Part shown: positions 36,808-45,429 of the stretch, piece after piece
How positions within the stretch are numbered: position 1 is the first letter of the stretch
How the letters are laid out: every line of letters begins with the position of its first letter
From: a virus
IMG/VR virus record: IMGVR_UViG_3300037882_002282
Coordinates: 1-64,000 of that record
Strand: one strand, 5' to 3'
Length of the DNA: 64,000 nucleotides
Program-made: the position numbers and the translations under genes
Notes under the pieces: generated by a model
Told to the model about the DNA's origin: nothing
Database searches by the model: none
The model's input: the letters and a program-made list of their open reading frames with translations, nothing else

Positions 36808-37086
36808 TTATTCCTTATTCAGATTATCAATATCTTCTTGAATCTTTCTAGCCTGCTCACCCATCCTCTCAAGTTCATCCTGAACCTCTTGTTTCAAAGC
36901 TTCCATTCTTCTCTTCAATTCGCTAAAATCCCTAGTTGTCTCAACAAAATTCACATTCAGTTCTGGATATTTCTCTTTAAATTTATCGGATAGATACTTA
37001 ATAAGTTCAAGTCGTTTAGCCGTATCTTCAGATTTAATCGTAATATTAAGTTCCATTTGTTTCCCCTTCGGGTTGTGGGCGTTCAT
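36808..37086 (-). CDS. hypothetical coiled-coil protein (92 aa)
   Basis: A beta-start (MELNITIKSEDTAKRLELIK) followed by a coiled coil (LKRRMEALKQEVQDELERMG). Two starts are possible, at 37086 and 37056, each with a purine ribosome site. The N-terminal half resembles residues 20 to 45 of the neighbouring 36575 gene. Confidence 0.55.
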   Translation of the reverse strand: MNAHNPKGKQMELNITIKSEDTAKRLELIKYLSDKFKEKYPELNVNFVETTRDFSELKRRMEALKQEVQDELERMGEQARKIQEDIDNLNKE

Positions 37087-37108
37087 TGTTTATTCCTTAA
37101 TTCGATGT

Positions 37109-37624
37109 TCATAAAATGCTCGCTAAATCGTCGATTCTGCCGTGTGTGTCTTTGTATCCTAGTTCTGAATAAAACTCTAAGATTGAATCCGTACTTGTCT
37201 TATACTTCTTCTTTAATTCCTTAACTTTGGTGCTAACTTTTGCAAACTGCTTATTTAGTGTTGCTAGAATTTTGTTAACGTGTGGGTTTTGTTCCAAAAA
37301 TGATGCTACGCTTACTTTAACATAGTCAGGGTCAAATTCAGCACTATGGATAAAGTCCGATACGTCTTCCTTATCGAAAAAGAACCCTTTCTTACCCCAT
37401 TTAAAACCACAACAAAAATACTCTATATCCACATTTAAACTTAAGTCGATAGACTTGTCGAAATCGCACCCCTCCATTTCAAACATTTCTTGAATCATAT
37501 AATAAAGTTCGTGAAGTTCATCTTCTGGAACCTTACTTTCATTTAATGCTGGTTTTTGTAGTAGGGTTAGTAATTCCCGACGTTCTTCCTTGCTTAGGTT
37601 TTTAACAATAGCACTAGCATTCAT
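37109..37624 (-). CDS. hypothetical protein (171 aa)
   Basis: MNASAIVKNLSKEERRELLT, then an acidic middle and a C-terminal helical region (VSTKVKELKKKYKTSTDSIL). It is linked to its upstream neighbour by ATGA overlap. No family recognised; possible distant relative of 35950-36612. Confidence 0.6.
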   Translation of the reverse strand: MNASAIVKNLSKEERRELLTLLQKPALNESKVPEDELHELYYMIQEMFEMEGCDFDKSIDLSLNVDIEYFCCGFKWGKKGFFFDKEDVSDFIHSAEFDPDYVKVSVASFLEQNPHVNKILATLNKQFAKVSTKVKELKKKYKTSTDSILEFYSELGYKDTHGRIDDLASIL

Positions 37625-37869
37625 AGCATTTGCTCCAATTGTTTCTTTACGTAATCCATATCAAGTTCATTATCTCGGATACGTTGACAAAACCTATACA
37701 TTCTAAGATAGTCACCAAGAATATGTTTCATATGTGTTCCGTTCACAACAACACCACGAATTTTTTCATAAAAACTCCATACTTCTGTAATGTTCAGAAC
37801 TTTACGATTAACTCTCTCTTCTAAACCAGGACCAATTTCGTTTTTAATTAAATCATCTAAACTATCCAT
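37621..37869 (-). CDS. hypothetical protein (82 aa)
   Basis: Helical soluble protein (LDDLIKNEIGPGLEERVNRK). Start overlaps the HNH gene end by 8 bases and its end overlaps the next start as ATGA. Not recognised. Confidence 0.55.
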   Translation of the reverse strand: MDSLDDLIKNEIGPGLEERVNRKVLNITEVWSFYEKIRGVVVNGTHMKHILGDYLRMYRFCQRIRDNELDMDYVKKQLEQML

Positions 37870-38899
37870 TAGTTGTTTTCCTGTGTTTAGCTACTAATTT
37901 ACAAAGTTCCCTGAAATATTCTAAACTAAAGTTGTTTTTCCCGCTATTTACTTTTTTGTGACACCAAGCCACATTGCCTTCAATATACGGTGTCGTGCTA
38001 TCTATTCTGTCTAATGATGCCGTTCGTTTACCAGCACGACAATGATTAACTAGAGTTAGTCCGCTAATATAACATAAACCACCTTGTTTTTTATATAAGT
38101 TATTCACATAATCATAATCTATTTCAACTAGTATACCACGCTCATTAGCTTTATATAAAATATTAGACCAAATACTATGCTTTATATCTGGTAGCTCTTT
38201 TTGCTCTACCATATTACTTTGCTTAAACTCTGAAACGCATTTGCACATCTTGTAAAAATCGTCTAATGACCAGTCCCACTTTATAATATTTATATCGTGG
38301 TGAACCCACCACACATTTCCCTCTACATAACCTTTAGAGGAATCAATTCTATCTAATGAAGCTGTGTATTTGTCATTATATAATTTAGGAAAATATATAT
38401 CTAATTCGCTTATACAACATTTTCTATTTGAGTCTTTAAATAATTCCCAAGCATACTCAATTGTTATCGAAAATTCTTTATTGTCAGTTTTAGCTCTTTG
38501 TTTAATTGTATTCCACACTCTCCCAGTTATTTCTTCGTATCCAGTATAATTATGATGTTTGTTACCCAACATAAAGGAACGGCAACCACACGATTTAATT
38601 GTGCGTTTATTGATAGCACACGCAGTAGCATCACATGTATTTCCACAATCACACTGACACAACCACAATACTTGTTTATTTCGATAACCGTTCTTTCTAA
38701 TAGCTGTTAGAGAACCACTACGCATTCCAGATACATCTAATGTTTTTCTATCCTCTTGTATATTAAATTTTTTTAGATAATAATATATTGTTTGTAAATG
38801 TTTACACCCAACCTGTTTTGCTATTTGGTCAACGGTTTTCTTGTTGATTAGATATTCTTTTTCTAGAAATTCTCTTGTAAGTATATATTCATGTTTCAT
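37862..38899 (-). CDS. double-HNH homing endonuclease (345 aa)
   Basis: Modules in order: HTH (KTVDQIAKQVGCKHLQTIYY), zinc motif (CQCDCGN ... SCGCRS), first HNH core (CCISELDIYF ... SLDRIDSSKGYVEGNVWWVH), then a second HNH core (LCYISGLTL ... SLDRIDSTTPYIEGNVAWCH). Tandem HNH domains in one phage protein are unusual. It may bind a long target or be the product of a fusion between two elements. It has its own phage-type promoter at 38936. Confidence 0.85.
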   Translation of the reverse strand: MKHEYILTREFLEKEYLINKKTVDQIAKQVGCKHLQTIYYYLKKFNIQEDRKTLDVSGMRSGSLTAIRKNGYRNKQVLWLCQCDCGNTCDATACAINKRTIKSCGCRSFMLGNKHHNYTGYEEITGRVWNTIKQRAKTDNKEFSITIEYAWELFKDSNRKCCISELDIYFPKLYNDKYTASLDRIDSSKGYVEGNVWWVHHDINIIKWDWSLDDFYKMCKCVSEFKQSNMVEQKELPDIKHSIWSNILYKANERGILVEIDYDYVNNLYKKQGGLCYISGLTLVNHCRAGKRTASLDRIDSTTPYIEGNVAWCHKKVNSGKNNFSLEYFRELCKLVAKHRKTTNG

Positions 38900-38935
38900 T
38901 AGTCCTCCGTATATAGAGTTGGTTTACCTACCAAT

Positions 38936-38945
38936 ATTATACACC
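38936..38945 (-). promoter_or_regulatory. phage-type promoter for double-HNH gene
   Basis: GGTGTATAAT, exact consensus, preceded by TTTT, 37 bases before the ATG of the double-HNH gene. Confidence 0.75.
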
Positions 38946-38964
38946 AAAAATTACCAACTACCAA

Positions 38965-39942
38965 TTAGTTGGATGCGCTTTTTCCCCCACCAGAACCATA
39001 TGTGTTTATCTTTTCGTATCCAGTGTTATGTTTCTCTAGGGCGTAGTCGATACCCTTACGCTCGATATCTTGGTGTATTTGTTCACAAATATCATTACCT
39101 TTTCTAAAATGACAGAATTTCTGGCATTGCCACTTTTCTCTAATACGACGAGGGTTTTTAGTCCTTACAATTTCTTCAAATCTATTACGAATAAGCCCTT
39201 TTGCTTTTTCTAGGTCGGAGTCATCAAAATAAATAGAGTAAATACCACCATAATTAATAAAATAAATCGATAACATTACTTGTTTATCTGGATATAAGCT
39301 TCGTAGAGCATAATAATATAAAAGTAGTTGTGGGTCTTTTTTAAGGGCTTCTTCATCCTTTTCTTGACCAGTATTCCAATTCACCCTTTTGCCACTTTTC
39401 CAATCAATGAATTCAATAGTATTATCATCGACTTTTGTAATTAAATCTATATTGCCTTTTACACTTAAATATCCTGCCCAAATTTCTTTATTAGGTAGGG
39501 TAAAGGTGTATTTAGCCCAATCTTCTTTAATTTCTATATCGAAGGATTGTTCAGCGGAAATAATGTCTAGAGTACGTGGGTCTACAATACCCCCCTTATA
39601 ATTTAATACTTTCTCGGTCCATTCTAAACAGTCTTCATAATCAGTAATAAAATATTGGTGGGGCGAATTTGCTACGTTATTGTCGTAACACTTCTTAACT
39701 ACTTTTTTAACATCTAAACCTATCTTCATTTTTCCCAGTTCTGGGTCTTGAATATAAGTTTGATTATTCTTTTTGGCTATATTCTCTAGAGCAAATAACT
39801 CTAATGCCTTATGGAGCACATTCCCCTTTTCGGCGGCTTTATTAGACGGTTGTTTTAGATGTAAAACATATTCTAAAAAATATCTTGTTTGGCAAAAATC
39901 CCAAGTATTATAACTAGAACTTCGTAAAAAAGTGGTTATCAT
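38965..39942 (-). CDS. PD-(D/E)XK nuclease, Cas4/RecB-like with Fe-S cysteines (325 aa)
   Basis: The RecB-type nuclease core is visible: EKGNVLHKALE, KGNIDLITKVDDNTIEFIDWKSG (D, then D-x-K), and DPQLLLYYYALRS (the QLxxY motif). A Cys near the N-terminus (DFCQTRYF) and three near the C-terminus (WQCQKFCHFRKGNDIC) match the 4Fe-4S pattern of Cas4/AddB-like exonucleases. A role in end processing for recombination or replication is likely. No Cas genes or repeats exist nearby, so it should not be read as CRISPR. It lies between two homing endonucleases. Confidence 0.8.
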   Translation of the reverse strand: MITTFLRSSSYNTWDFCQTRYFLEYVLHLKQPSNKAAEKGNVLHKALELFALENIAKKNNQTYIQDPELGKMKIGLDVKKVVKKCYDNNVANSPHQYFITDYEDCLEWTEKVLNYKGGIVDPRTLDIISAEQSFDIEIKEDWAKYTFTLPNKEIWAGYLSVKGNIDLITKVDDNTIEFIDWKSGKRVNWNTGQEKDEEALKKDPQLLLYYYALRSLYPDKQVMLSIYFINYGGIYSIYFDDSDLEKAKGLIRNRFEEIVRTKNPRRIREKWQCQKFCHFRKGNDICEQIHQDIERKGIDYALEKHNTGYEKINTYGSGGGKSASN

Positions 39943-40680
39943 TTATGAATTATACTCCACAACAACTTTACACCAATGCTTTAATTCGTCCACAGATAGA
40001 GTGTGTCTCATAAAGTTTATAGTCTTGTGTGTCCATTGGACATTATTTATTACGTATCCTTTAGTATTATCGATTCTATCAAGTGATGCTGTGGGTCTTT
40101 TATTGTTTGTTATATCTAAGGATAACTCAACTCCGCTAATAGCACACTTCTTATCTTGTTTTATAAACAAGTCCCACAGATATTCTGGTTCAACACTATA
40201 TTCTAAACCATCCCTTTTTGCTCTATGTTTAATAGACGCAAGAGTTTGACCATAAAGTTCTCCACACCCACTTCTAGTTGCTGGTTTAATTTTACGGACC
40301 TCTATACCATGTCTATTCAAAGCTTCTGCTACGGAAGCTGGTGATTTGATTCCAAATTCTACAGCAATTTCTACATGATTTTTGTTTAAGCGTATATAAT
40401 GCTCTTCTAAAAATTGTTTTGTCAATAACTCAGATGGTTTGGTTTCGGATGAAAGTCTTTTACAACCACAATTTTTTTTAATATTTCCAACAAGCAAATA
40501 ATTTTTAACTACTACTTCGTTTCCACACGTACATTTACAAATCCAAGCAGTTTGTTTGGAGTTATATGGACCATAAATTGGACTATTTTGAGCTTTTCTT
40601 ACGTATGATCTTTTTATTACTACAAGATCGTTAAATTTTTGCCCAGTCAAATCGTAATCAATTTTGTTGTTAGCAGACAT
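39943..40680 (-). CDS. HNH homing endonuclease (245 aa)
   Basis: Zinc motif (CKCTCGN ... KNCGCK), a central HTH-like segment (NHVEIAVEFGIKSPASVAEA) and an HNH core (KCAISGVELSL ... SLDRIDNTKGYVINNVQWTH). The module order differs from 37862-38899 (zinc before HTH), showing shuffling within one family. It has its own phage-type promoter at 40723 and sits directly before the Cas4-like nuclease gene. Confidence 0.85.
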   Translation of the reverse strand: MSANNKIDYDLTGQKFNDLVVIKRSYVRKAQNSPIYGPYNSKQTAWICKCTCGNEVVVKNYLLVGNIKKNCGCKRLSSETKPSELLTKQFLEEHYIRLNKNHVEIAVEFGIKSPASVAEALNRHGIEVRKIKPATRSGCGELYGQTLASIKHRAKRDGLEYSVEPEYLWDLFIKQDKKCAISGVELSLDITNNKRPTASLDRIDNTKGYVINNVQWTHKTINFMRHTLSVDELKHWCKVVVEYNS

Positions 40681-40722
40681 TGTTTACCCCTTCTATTAGA
40701 CTATAAACATATTCTATAGTCT

Positions 40723-40732
40723 ATTATACACC
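40723..40732 (-). promoter_or_regulatory. phage-type promoter for HNH gene at 39943
   Basis: GGTGTATAAT, exact consensus, 43 bases before the ATG. Confidence 0.7.
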
Positions 40733-40734
40733 AT

Positions 40735-40938
40735 TCATTCATCTTTCCAAAGGGTTTTAAGTCCGAGACAACATAAATATAGAACTATTAATAAGGGTAT
40801 ATATTGTAGACTACCATAAAACCACCAGAATAGCGGTCGTCCACCACTGAAAGCTCTTACTCCGTCCAGAGCGTATGTAAAGAAACCTAGTCCTATTACT
40901 ATCACAGATAGAATGATCCCTAATAATACCTTATTCAT
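40735..40938 (-). CDS. small membrane protein with two hydrophobic segments (67 aa)
   Basis: Residues 4 to 24 and 44 to 62 are hydrophobic, joined by a polar loop (DGVRAFSGGRPLFWWFYG). The start overlaps the dNMP kinase gene by 8 bases. It could be a holin-like or accessory membrane protein; no evidence decides. Confidence 0.55.
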   Translation of the reverse strand: MNKVLLGIILSVIVIGLGFFTYALDGVRAFSGGRPLFWWFYGSLQYIPLLIVLYLCCLGLKTLWKDE

Positions 40939-41674
40939 TAAATAAACTAAGCTCCTTTACTAAGTTGAATACTTTTTCCGCAGTCTGTTCCAATGTTAGA
41001 ACATTATTATCAATTACAGTGTCAAACTTTTCATAATTGTCTAATACATTTTCGCTAGAGTGTGAATCGGCTTCAACTTGACGCAAGAGACGGATTACGT
41101 GTCCGCCCTTTTGTTGAATTCCCTCTACCTCGTTAACGAACCGAACATCGTTGATAATAGCGACCTTGGGTGCTTCTCGCTCAATTCGGCGTAAACAAGA
41201 TTTTACCCATACATCAGTATCAATTGTGCGAAAAATATCTGTACCTACCACCTGCATAATTTCTCTATTAGTCATTAGCTCGTCGTCCCTGTTCTGAGCC
41301 AACTTCTTAGTTTCTTGAGAAAGAAACTTTCTGAAATCTTTCCACTTATATTTGGTGGGCCTATTTTTGCCTTCGCGTGAAAAACAGTCTTCATCTAGCC
41401 CCAGAACATCCATACAGACTGAGCGCTTGAGGGCTTCTGCGTAGTTATAAACCTTAAGATGGGGGCCTAATAAGTCTACTAATGGGTGACGAGAATCCCG
41501 CTTGAATACTTCATCCACCGATAAGGTTTCTTGCCCAATAAGTAGGTGTCCCTCTTCAGAGATATTAAACTCAGGAATCATTTTCAGGCTAACCATAGCT
41601 AGTCCAGTAATATAGTTACTGAACGTAGTCTTGCCCGATTCCTTCTTGCCGCTAATACCAATAATCATTGTCAT
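40931..41674 (-). CDS. deoxynucleoside monophosphate kinase (247 aa)
   Basis: T4 gene-1-like kinase pattern: P-loop ISGKKESGKTTFS near the N-terminus, LKVYNYAEALKRSVCMDVLG, MTNREIMQVVGTDIFRTI and VAIINDVRFVNEVEGI. It phosphorylates dNMPs for DNA synthesis. Directly downstream of primase, with TGAAATG at the junction. Confidence 0.85.
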   Translation of the reverse strand: MTMIIGISGKKESGKTTFSNYITGLAMVSLKMIPEFNISEEGHLLIGQETLSVDEVFKRDSRHPLVDLLGPHLKVYNYAEALKRSVCMDVLGLDEDCFSREGKNRPTKYKWKDFRKFLSQETKKLAQNRDDELMTNREIMQVVGTDIFRTIDTDVWVKSCLRRIEREAPKVAIINDVRFVNEVEGIQQKGGHVIRLLRQVEADSHSSENVLDNYEKFDTVIDNNVLTLEQTAEKVFNLVKELSLFNE

Positions 41675-41675
41675 T

Positions 41676-42692
41676 TCATACCCTTTTCTTATATTTTTCC
41701 AAAGTGGGTTTAATTAGTTCATCCACTTCATTCTGTGTTAGCTCGCCCAAATCTTTCTTGGGGAATTTAAGGTCCACAACCATACATTGACGCTCAAATC
41801 TAGAACGAATTTTTTCTTTGGCTTCTTGCCCAGCTTCATCGTTATCTAGCCCTAATAGAATTGTTCGTGGGTTTAAGCTCTCTATGAGATATTGTTGGTT
41901 GTCAGACATTTGTGCCCCAAAAATGCCCACTACATTATCAACACCTTTAGAGACAAGATTTAGTACATCTAGTGGACCCTCAACTATAATGACCGATCCA
42001 TTTTTCTCGATACTGTCTCGACCTTCCCATAAATTAAATAAGTTGTGGTGCGTCTTGAAGTTTTTCGAGTGGACCCATTTTTTTTGGGCTCGTTCTTTGT
42101 AGTCTTCTCCTGGGTATCTTGCTGTGAATCCGACATACTTATCCTCTTTGAAAGGGTGTCTAACTGGAATGACTACCCGCCCTGTAAATATACCTCTGGT
42201 AGCCGTAAAAATCTTGTAGTCAGCCAAAGTTTTCGGGCAGAACCCACGTTCGATAAGATAGGTAGGAGGGCAAGTTTGACGCTCAACAATGCTAGCTTCG
42301 TATGTTTTTTCTTCTTTGGGTTTTATTTGTGATAAGGAATTACTTAACGAAATGAAATCTCGTTTTTCGCTAAGGGCTGGAGTGGGTGCTTTGAGCCCTT
42401 TAGCAATCTTATTAATAAAGATATTTTTGGCTTCAGTTCTACTACATCCATGAATGCCCCTAATAAACCCAATTAAATCCTTGCCAGTTTCATTATGACA
42501 TTTGTGTGAATAGCAAATATAAACTCCACTATTCTTATAGATACAGCAAGAGGTATTTTTTGTCCCGCCGTGGACAGGACAAGCCATAGAAAAGTAACTA
42601 CCGTTATCTTTGTACTCTATACCAAAATATTCTAATATCTGTTCTATACGATTAATACATTCGTGATGTAAATCCCTAGAATTGACCACCAT
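41676..42692 (-). CDS. DnaG-type DNA primase (338 aa)
   Basis: N-terminal zinc site CPVHGGTKNTSCC (residues 38 to 50) with C60/H63/C65 behind it. A TOPRIM region near residues 225 to 310 includes IIVEGPLDVLN and ILLGLDNDEAGQEA. It synthesises RNA primers and should work with the helicase encoded just upstream, overlapped by 17 bases. It is shorter than cellular DnaG and lacks a separate C-terminal helicase-binding domain. Confidence 0.9.
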   Translation of the reverse strand: MVVNSRDLHHECINRIEQILEYFGIEYKDNGSYFSMACPVHGGTKNTSCCIYKNSGVYICYSHKCHNETGKDLIGFIRGIHGCSRTEAKNIFINKIAKGLKAPTPALSEKRDFISLSNSLSQIKPKEEKTYEASIVERQTCPPTYLIERGFCPKTLADYKIFTATRGIFTGRVVIPVRHPFKEDKYVGFTARYPGEDYKERAQKKWVHSKNFKTHHNLFNLWEGRDSIEKNGSVIIVEGPLDVLNLVSKGVDNVVGIFGAQMSDNQQYLIESLNPRTILLGLDNDEAGQEAKEKIRSRFERQCMVVDLKFPKKDLGELTQNEVDELIKPTLEKYKKRV

Positions 42693-44106
42693 CGTAATCT
42701 TCAGCTTCTAAGTCATCTTTAACAATATTAGATTTTAAAGTAACTTCTGTAATTTTACATGTATTTTCGTCCATGTTCATACAGATATAATCGAAGGCAT
42801 TGTTTACTGGACCGTGGCGTGACTTTAGAACCATGAGTCGTCTATTACCATTTTGTGGGCCATCTTCACCAATTTCTTTAGCTTCTTTTGCTCGATATAA
42901 TGCAAAAGTTGCTGCGGGGTGAGTAATTCTGTCTGAACCAGCAATTACACCAGTATCATCCCTACTAATACCATCCCTGTTTAACTGTACGAGAGAGAAA
43001 ATTGGAAAAGCATATTGGGAGGCAAGACTGCGTAACTGATCCATCATATAACCAAGTAATTGAAACTCAGCTATGTTTTTTGATAGATCATCTGAGCCAG
43101 CAGGTTTGAAATAGTCATAAATTACAACACAGTCTTTAGCTTTGCCATTTTCATCTAATCCAACGTCTTTGATTACCCATCTACGAATAATAGATAAGGC
43201 TTCTGAAAAAGTGCGGTTGTTTGTAGAAACATAGCTAATGGGCAATTTTTTAAGATAATCAACAGCTTGCTCCACAGATTTTTGGGCGTCTTCTGAGGCA
43301 GTAAAACTACCATCTTCGACTGAGGAACACGCGACCCCAGACAAGACCCCCAATTGGCGGGGGTAGTGGTCGTGATCGTACATTTCTGTGTCTACATATA
43401 GGACAGGTATCCCCAATTTCCCAGCTATGTGGAGGGCGATATTATCTGAGAATAAACTTTTGCCTACACCCGTTCTCGCCCCGAACAGGTTGACCGTTCC
43501 CCTGCGTAATCCGCCCCCCAGATATTTATCATAAATTTTGTAGCCCGTAGAAATACCTACGGCTCTACCCTGATTATTTATCACATGATCCATGTACTCA
43601 TCTAGGTTATCACTTAGATTACTTACCTTACCAGAACTATTATCTGATAAGTCATTAGATATATCCAGAATAGGAGTTTCAATTTTGGAGATAATTTCGT
43701 CTACAGATTCGTCACCAGTAAATTCGCCAAATTCCCTGATTGAGTTTTTAAGACGTTCTCTAACATTTCTGACTACAGCAAGTTTCTTTAGTTTGACAGC
43801 AAATTTTCTAACATTCTCTAGTTCTACATGTAATTGAACTATACTTTGAAGATGTTTACGCTCGTCTGGATCATGCAACATCTCATAACAACCAACACTT
43901 TTAGCTGCCGACATGATGGACGGCATATCAATTTTTGGGGTATCGTCTTTTGAAAAGATATGGGTGATGCACTTAAAAAGATATTGGTTACTATCAATAG
44001 TAAATGTGTCAACATCTATAATATCTGAACAATCTAAGTACGCATCAGCCCCATGATTAATAATTCCAGATAGAACAGCCCTCTCTGAAAACGGGTCAGA
44101 TAACAC
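42676..44106 (-). CDS. replicative DNA helicase, DnaB-like (476 aa)
   Basis: N-terminal helical domain, then a RecA-type motor domain with Walker A GARTGVGKS (209 to 217), Walker B CVVIYDYFKPAG and the arginine-bearing late motif RLMVLKSRHGP. The GTG start at 44106 has AGGAG 6 bases upstream. Two-residue hydrophobic insertions are not obvious. It forms the helicase-primase pair with the downstream gene. Confidence 0.92.
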   Translation of the reverse strand: MLSDPFSERAVLSGIINHGADAYLDCSDIIDVDTFTIDSNQYLFKCITHIFSKDDTPKIDMPSIMSAAKSVGCYEMLHDPDERKHLQSIVQLHVELENVRKFAVKLKKLAVVRNVRERLKNSIREFGEFTGDESVDEIISKIETPILDISNDLSDNSSGKVSNLSDNLDEYMDHVINNQGRAVGISTGYKIYDKYLGGGLRRGTVNLFGARTGVGKSLFSDNIALHIAGKLGIPVLYVDTEMYDHDHYPRQLGVLSGVACSSVEDGSFTASEDAQKSVEQAVDYLKKLPISYVSTNNRTFSEALSIIRRWVIKDVGLDENGKAKDCVVIYDYFKPAGSDDLSKNIAEFQLLGYMMDQLRSLASQYAFPIFSLVQLNRDGISRDDTGVIAGSDRITHPAATFALYRAKEAKEIGEDGPQNGNRRLMVLKSRHGPVNNAFDYICMNMDENTCKITEVTLKSNIVKDDLEAEDYDGGQF

Positions 44107-44115
44107 CTAGGCTCC

Positions 44116-44571
44116 TTATCGTTGACTACATCGTGAACAATAGATATCGGTATTAGCGTCTGCTACACCCTTTTCATTTGCCACTACTACCTTATATTCT
44201 CTATTACACTTATCACATTTCTTGGTTACATATCTGGCTGCTGGACGTTTTTTGTGTCTAGCCCTTTTACGTTTTGGGTTTAGAATTAAGTCAATATCCT
44301 TTTCTTTCCCGTCTTTAGGATCGATTGCTGTTTCACGCCAACCACCTTCTAAGAGGTCAGTTTCCTCTAGAAATAGGTTGGGTCTACCCTTAGCATTCAT
44401 AGGCAAATGTTTTAATTCATCTTTTGTATATTTTCTATCTCCAACAGAGATAATTTCTTTTTCTTCTGGGGGCGAAATATACTCGCCAGTTAGTTTACTG
44501 TAACCTTCAGCTACAGTAGTCCAGTCCCCGTTTTGTAAACCTTGTTTAATTAATTCTAGGGGTGACGCCAT
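44116..44571 (-). CDS. hypothetical protein with C-terminal zinc ribbon (151 aa)
   Basis: Acidic N-terminal half, a basic stretch (NPKRKRARHKKRPAAR), then CDKCNREYKVV ... CSRCSQR, a four-Cys ribbon. It sits between the coiled-coil gene and helicase, abutting both. It may be a helicase loader or ssDNA-binding accessory; that is inference from position. Confidence 0.55.
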   Translation of the reverse strand: MASPLELIKQGLQNGDWTTVAEGYSKLTGEYISPPEEKEIISVGDRKYTKDELKHLPMNAKGRPNLFLEETDLLEGGWRETAIDPKDGKEKDIDLILNPKRKRARHKKRPAARYVTKKCDKCNREYKVVVANEKGVADANTDIYCSRCSQR

Positions 44572-45065
44572 TATTCTTTCCTGTATTGTAAAGATTGCAT
44601 TGTTTTAGACATGAACTCTATCTTGGTTGCTAGCTGTGATAGTCTTTCAATCCGTAATTTAGCTTTCATTTTTAATGAGAAAAGTGAGTGAGCATAACTA
44701 TTATCTGCTATAACTAAGTTCTGAACTTCTTCATAAGAAATATACTTATCGTTCCTATACCTTTTACTATTTTTTCCGATATGAACTTTGAGAGTTGCGT
44801 CAGCCCACGCTAGCTTGGAATTCTCTCTATTTAGCGTTTGTTGCACCCAATACGAATACTGGGCTAACTCATAGGCTGCTTCTCCACATTGCTCCCGAGA
44901 GAGTTTTTGTAGTGCAGCCGAATTCATTTTAAAATATTGGGAAACTTCTGGTTTGAAGCCAACTGGATTAACGAGCCCAATTGATTCTTCAAACTCGTCT
45001 AGTTTTTCTTGTGAAAGAGTTAATTCTTCATCAGCCTTCAAGTTTTCGTCTGATTGTTGTGTCAT
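44571..45065 (-). CDS. hypothetical helical protein in recombination block (164 aa)
   Basis: Mostly helical (AALQKLSREQCGEAAYELAQ, KMKAKLRIERLSQLATKIEF). ATG at 45065 is preferred to an in-frame TTG nine bases earlier. Placement after RecA and a small nuclease suggests a mediator or loader protein, but no family match is clear. Confidence 0.55.
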   Translation of the reverse strand: MTQQSDENLKADEELTLSQEKLDEFEESIGLVNPVGFKPEVSQYFKMNSAALQKLSREQCGEAAYELAQYSYWVQQTLNRENSKLAWADATLKVHIGKNSKRYRNDKYISYEEVQNLVIADNSYAHSLFSLKMKAKLRIERLSQLATKIEFMSKTMQSLQYRKE

Positions 45066-45429
45066 CTTCGTCAAATCGGATTGTGACTAGTTTAATTCCG
45101 TTCCATTCACACCAATTCTTTTTATATGTATCTCTACGTTGAGCTTCTAGAAAATCTTTTTTATTTGGGTAATGAAAATTATTATATGTATAATGTTGCT
45201 CACCGTTTACTTCTATAGCCATTTTGCGTAATGGTAAATAAAAATCTATATATAAAATTTTCCCAGGTATTGGTACTTCTTCTAGAATAGCATCTGTCGG
45301 ATAAAGCTCTTTAAGAATAGACCGTACATTAAGATGTAATTTGCTTCTGGGACGAGTATCATCAGAATTGGGCATATAACCGTATAGATTCCAAGAGTAT
45401 ACTTTGCCGTTTTCATCCACTACTTTCAT
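45031..45429 (-). CDS. Vsr/DUF559-like PD-(D/E)XK nuclease (132 aa)
   Basis: LYIDFYLPLRKMAIEVNGEQ gives the D...E.x.G core, followed by QRRDTYKKNWCEWNGIKLVTIRF, the helix and strand typical of small Vsr/DUF559-type nucleases. The start overlaps recA by 4 bases. It probably nicks or cuts DNA during recombination or repair. Confidence 0.7.
   Translation of the reverse strand: MKVVDENGKVYSWNLYGYMPNSDDTRPRSKLHLNVRSILKELYPTDAILEEVPIPGKILYIDFYLPLRKMAIEVNGEQHYTYNNFHYPNKKDFLEAQRRDTYKKNWCEWNGIKLVTIRFDEDDTTIRRKLEG

Noticed and set aside
38965-39942. Part of a CRISPR system (Cas4-like gene)
   Set aside because: No repeat array and no other cas gene is present; such nucleases are common in phages without CRISPR.
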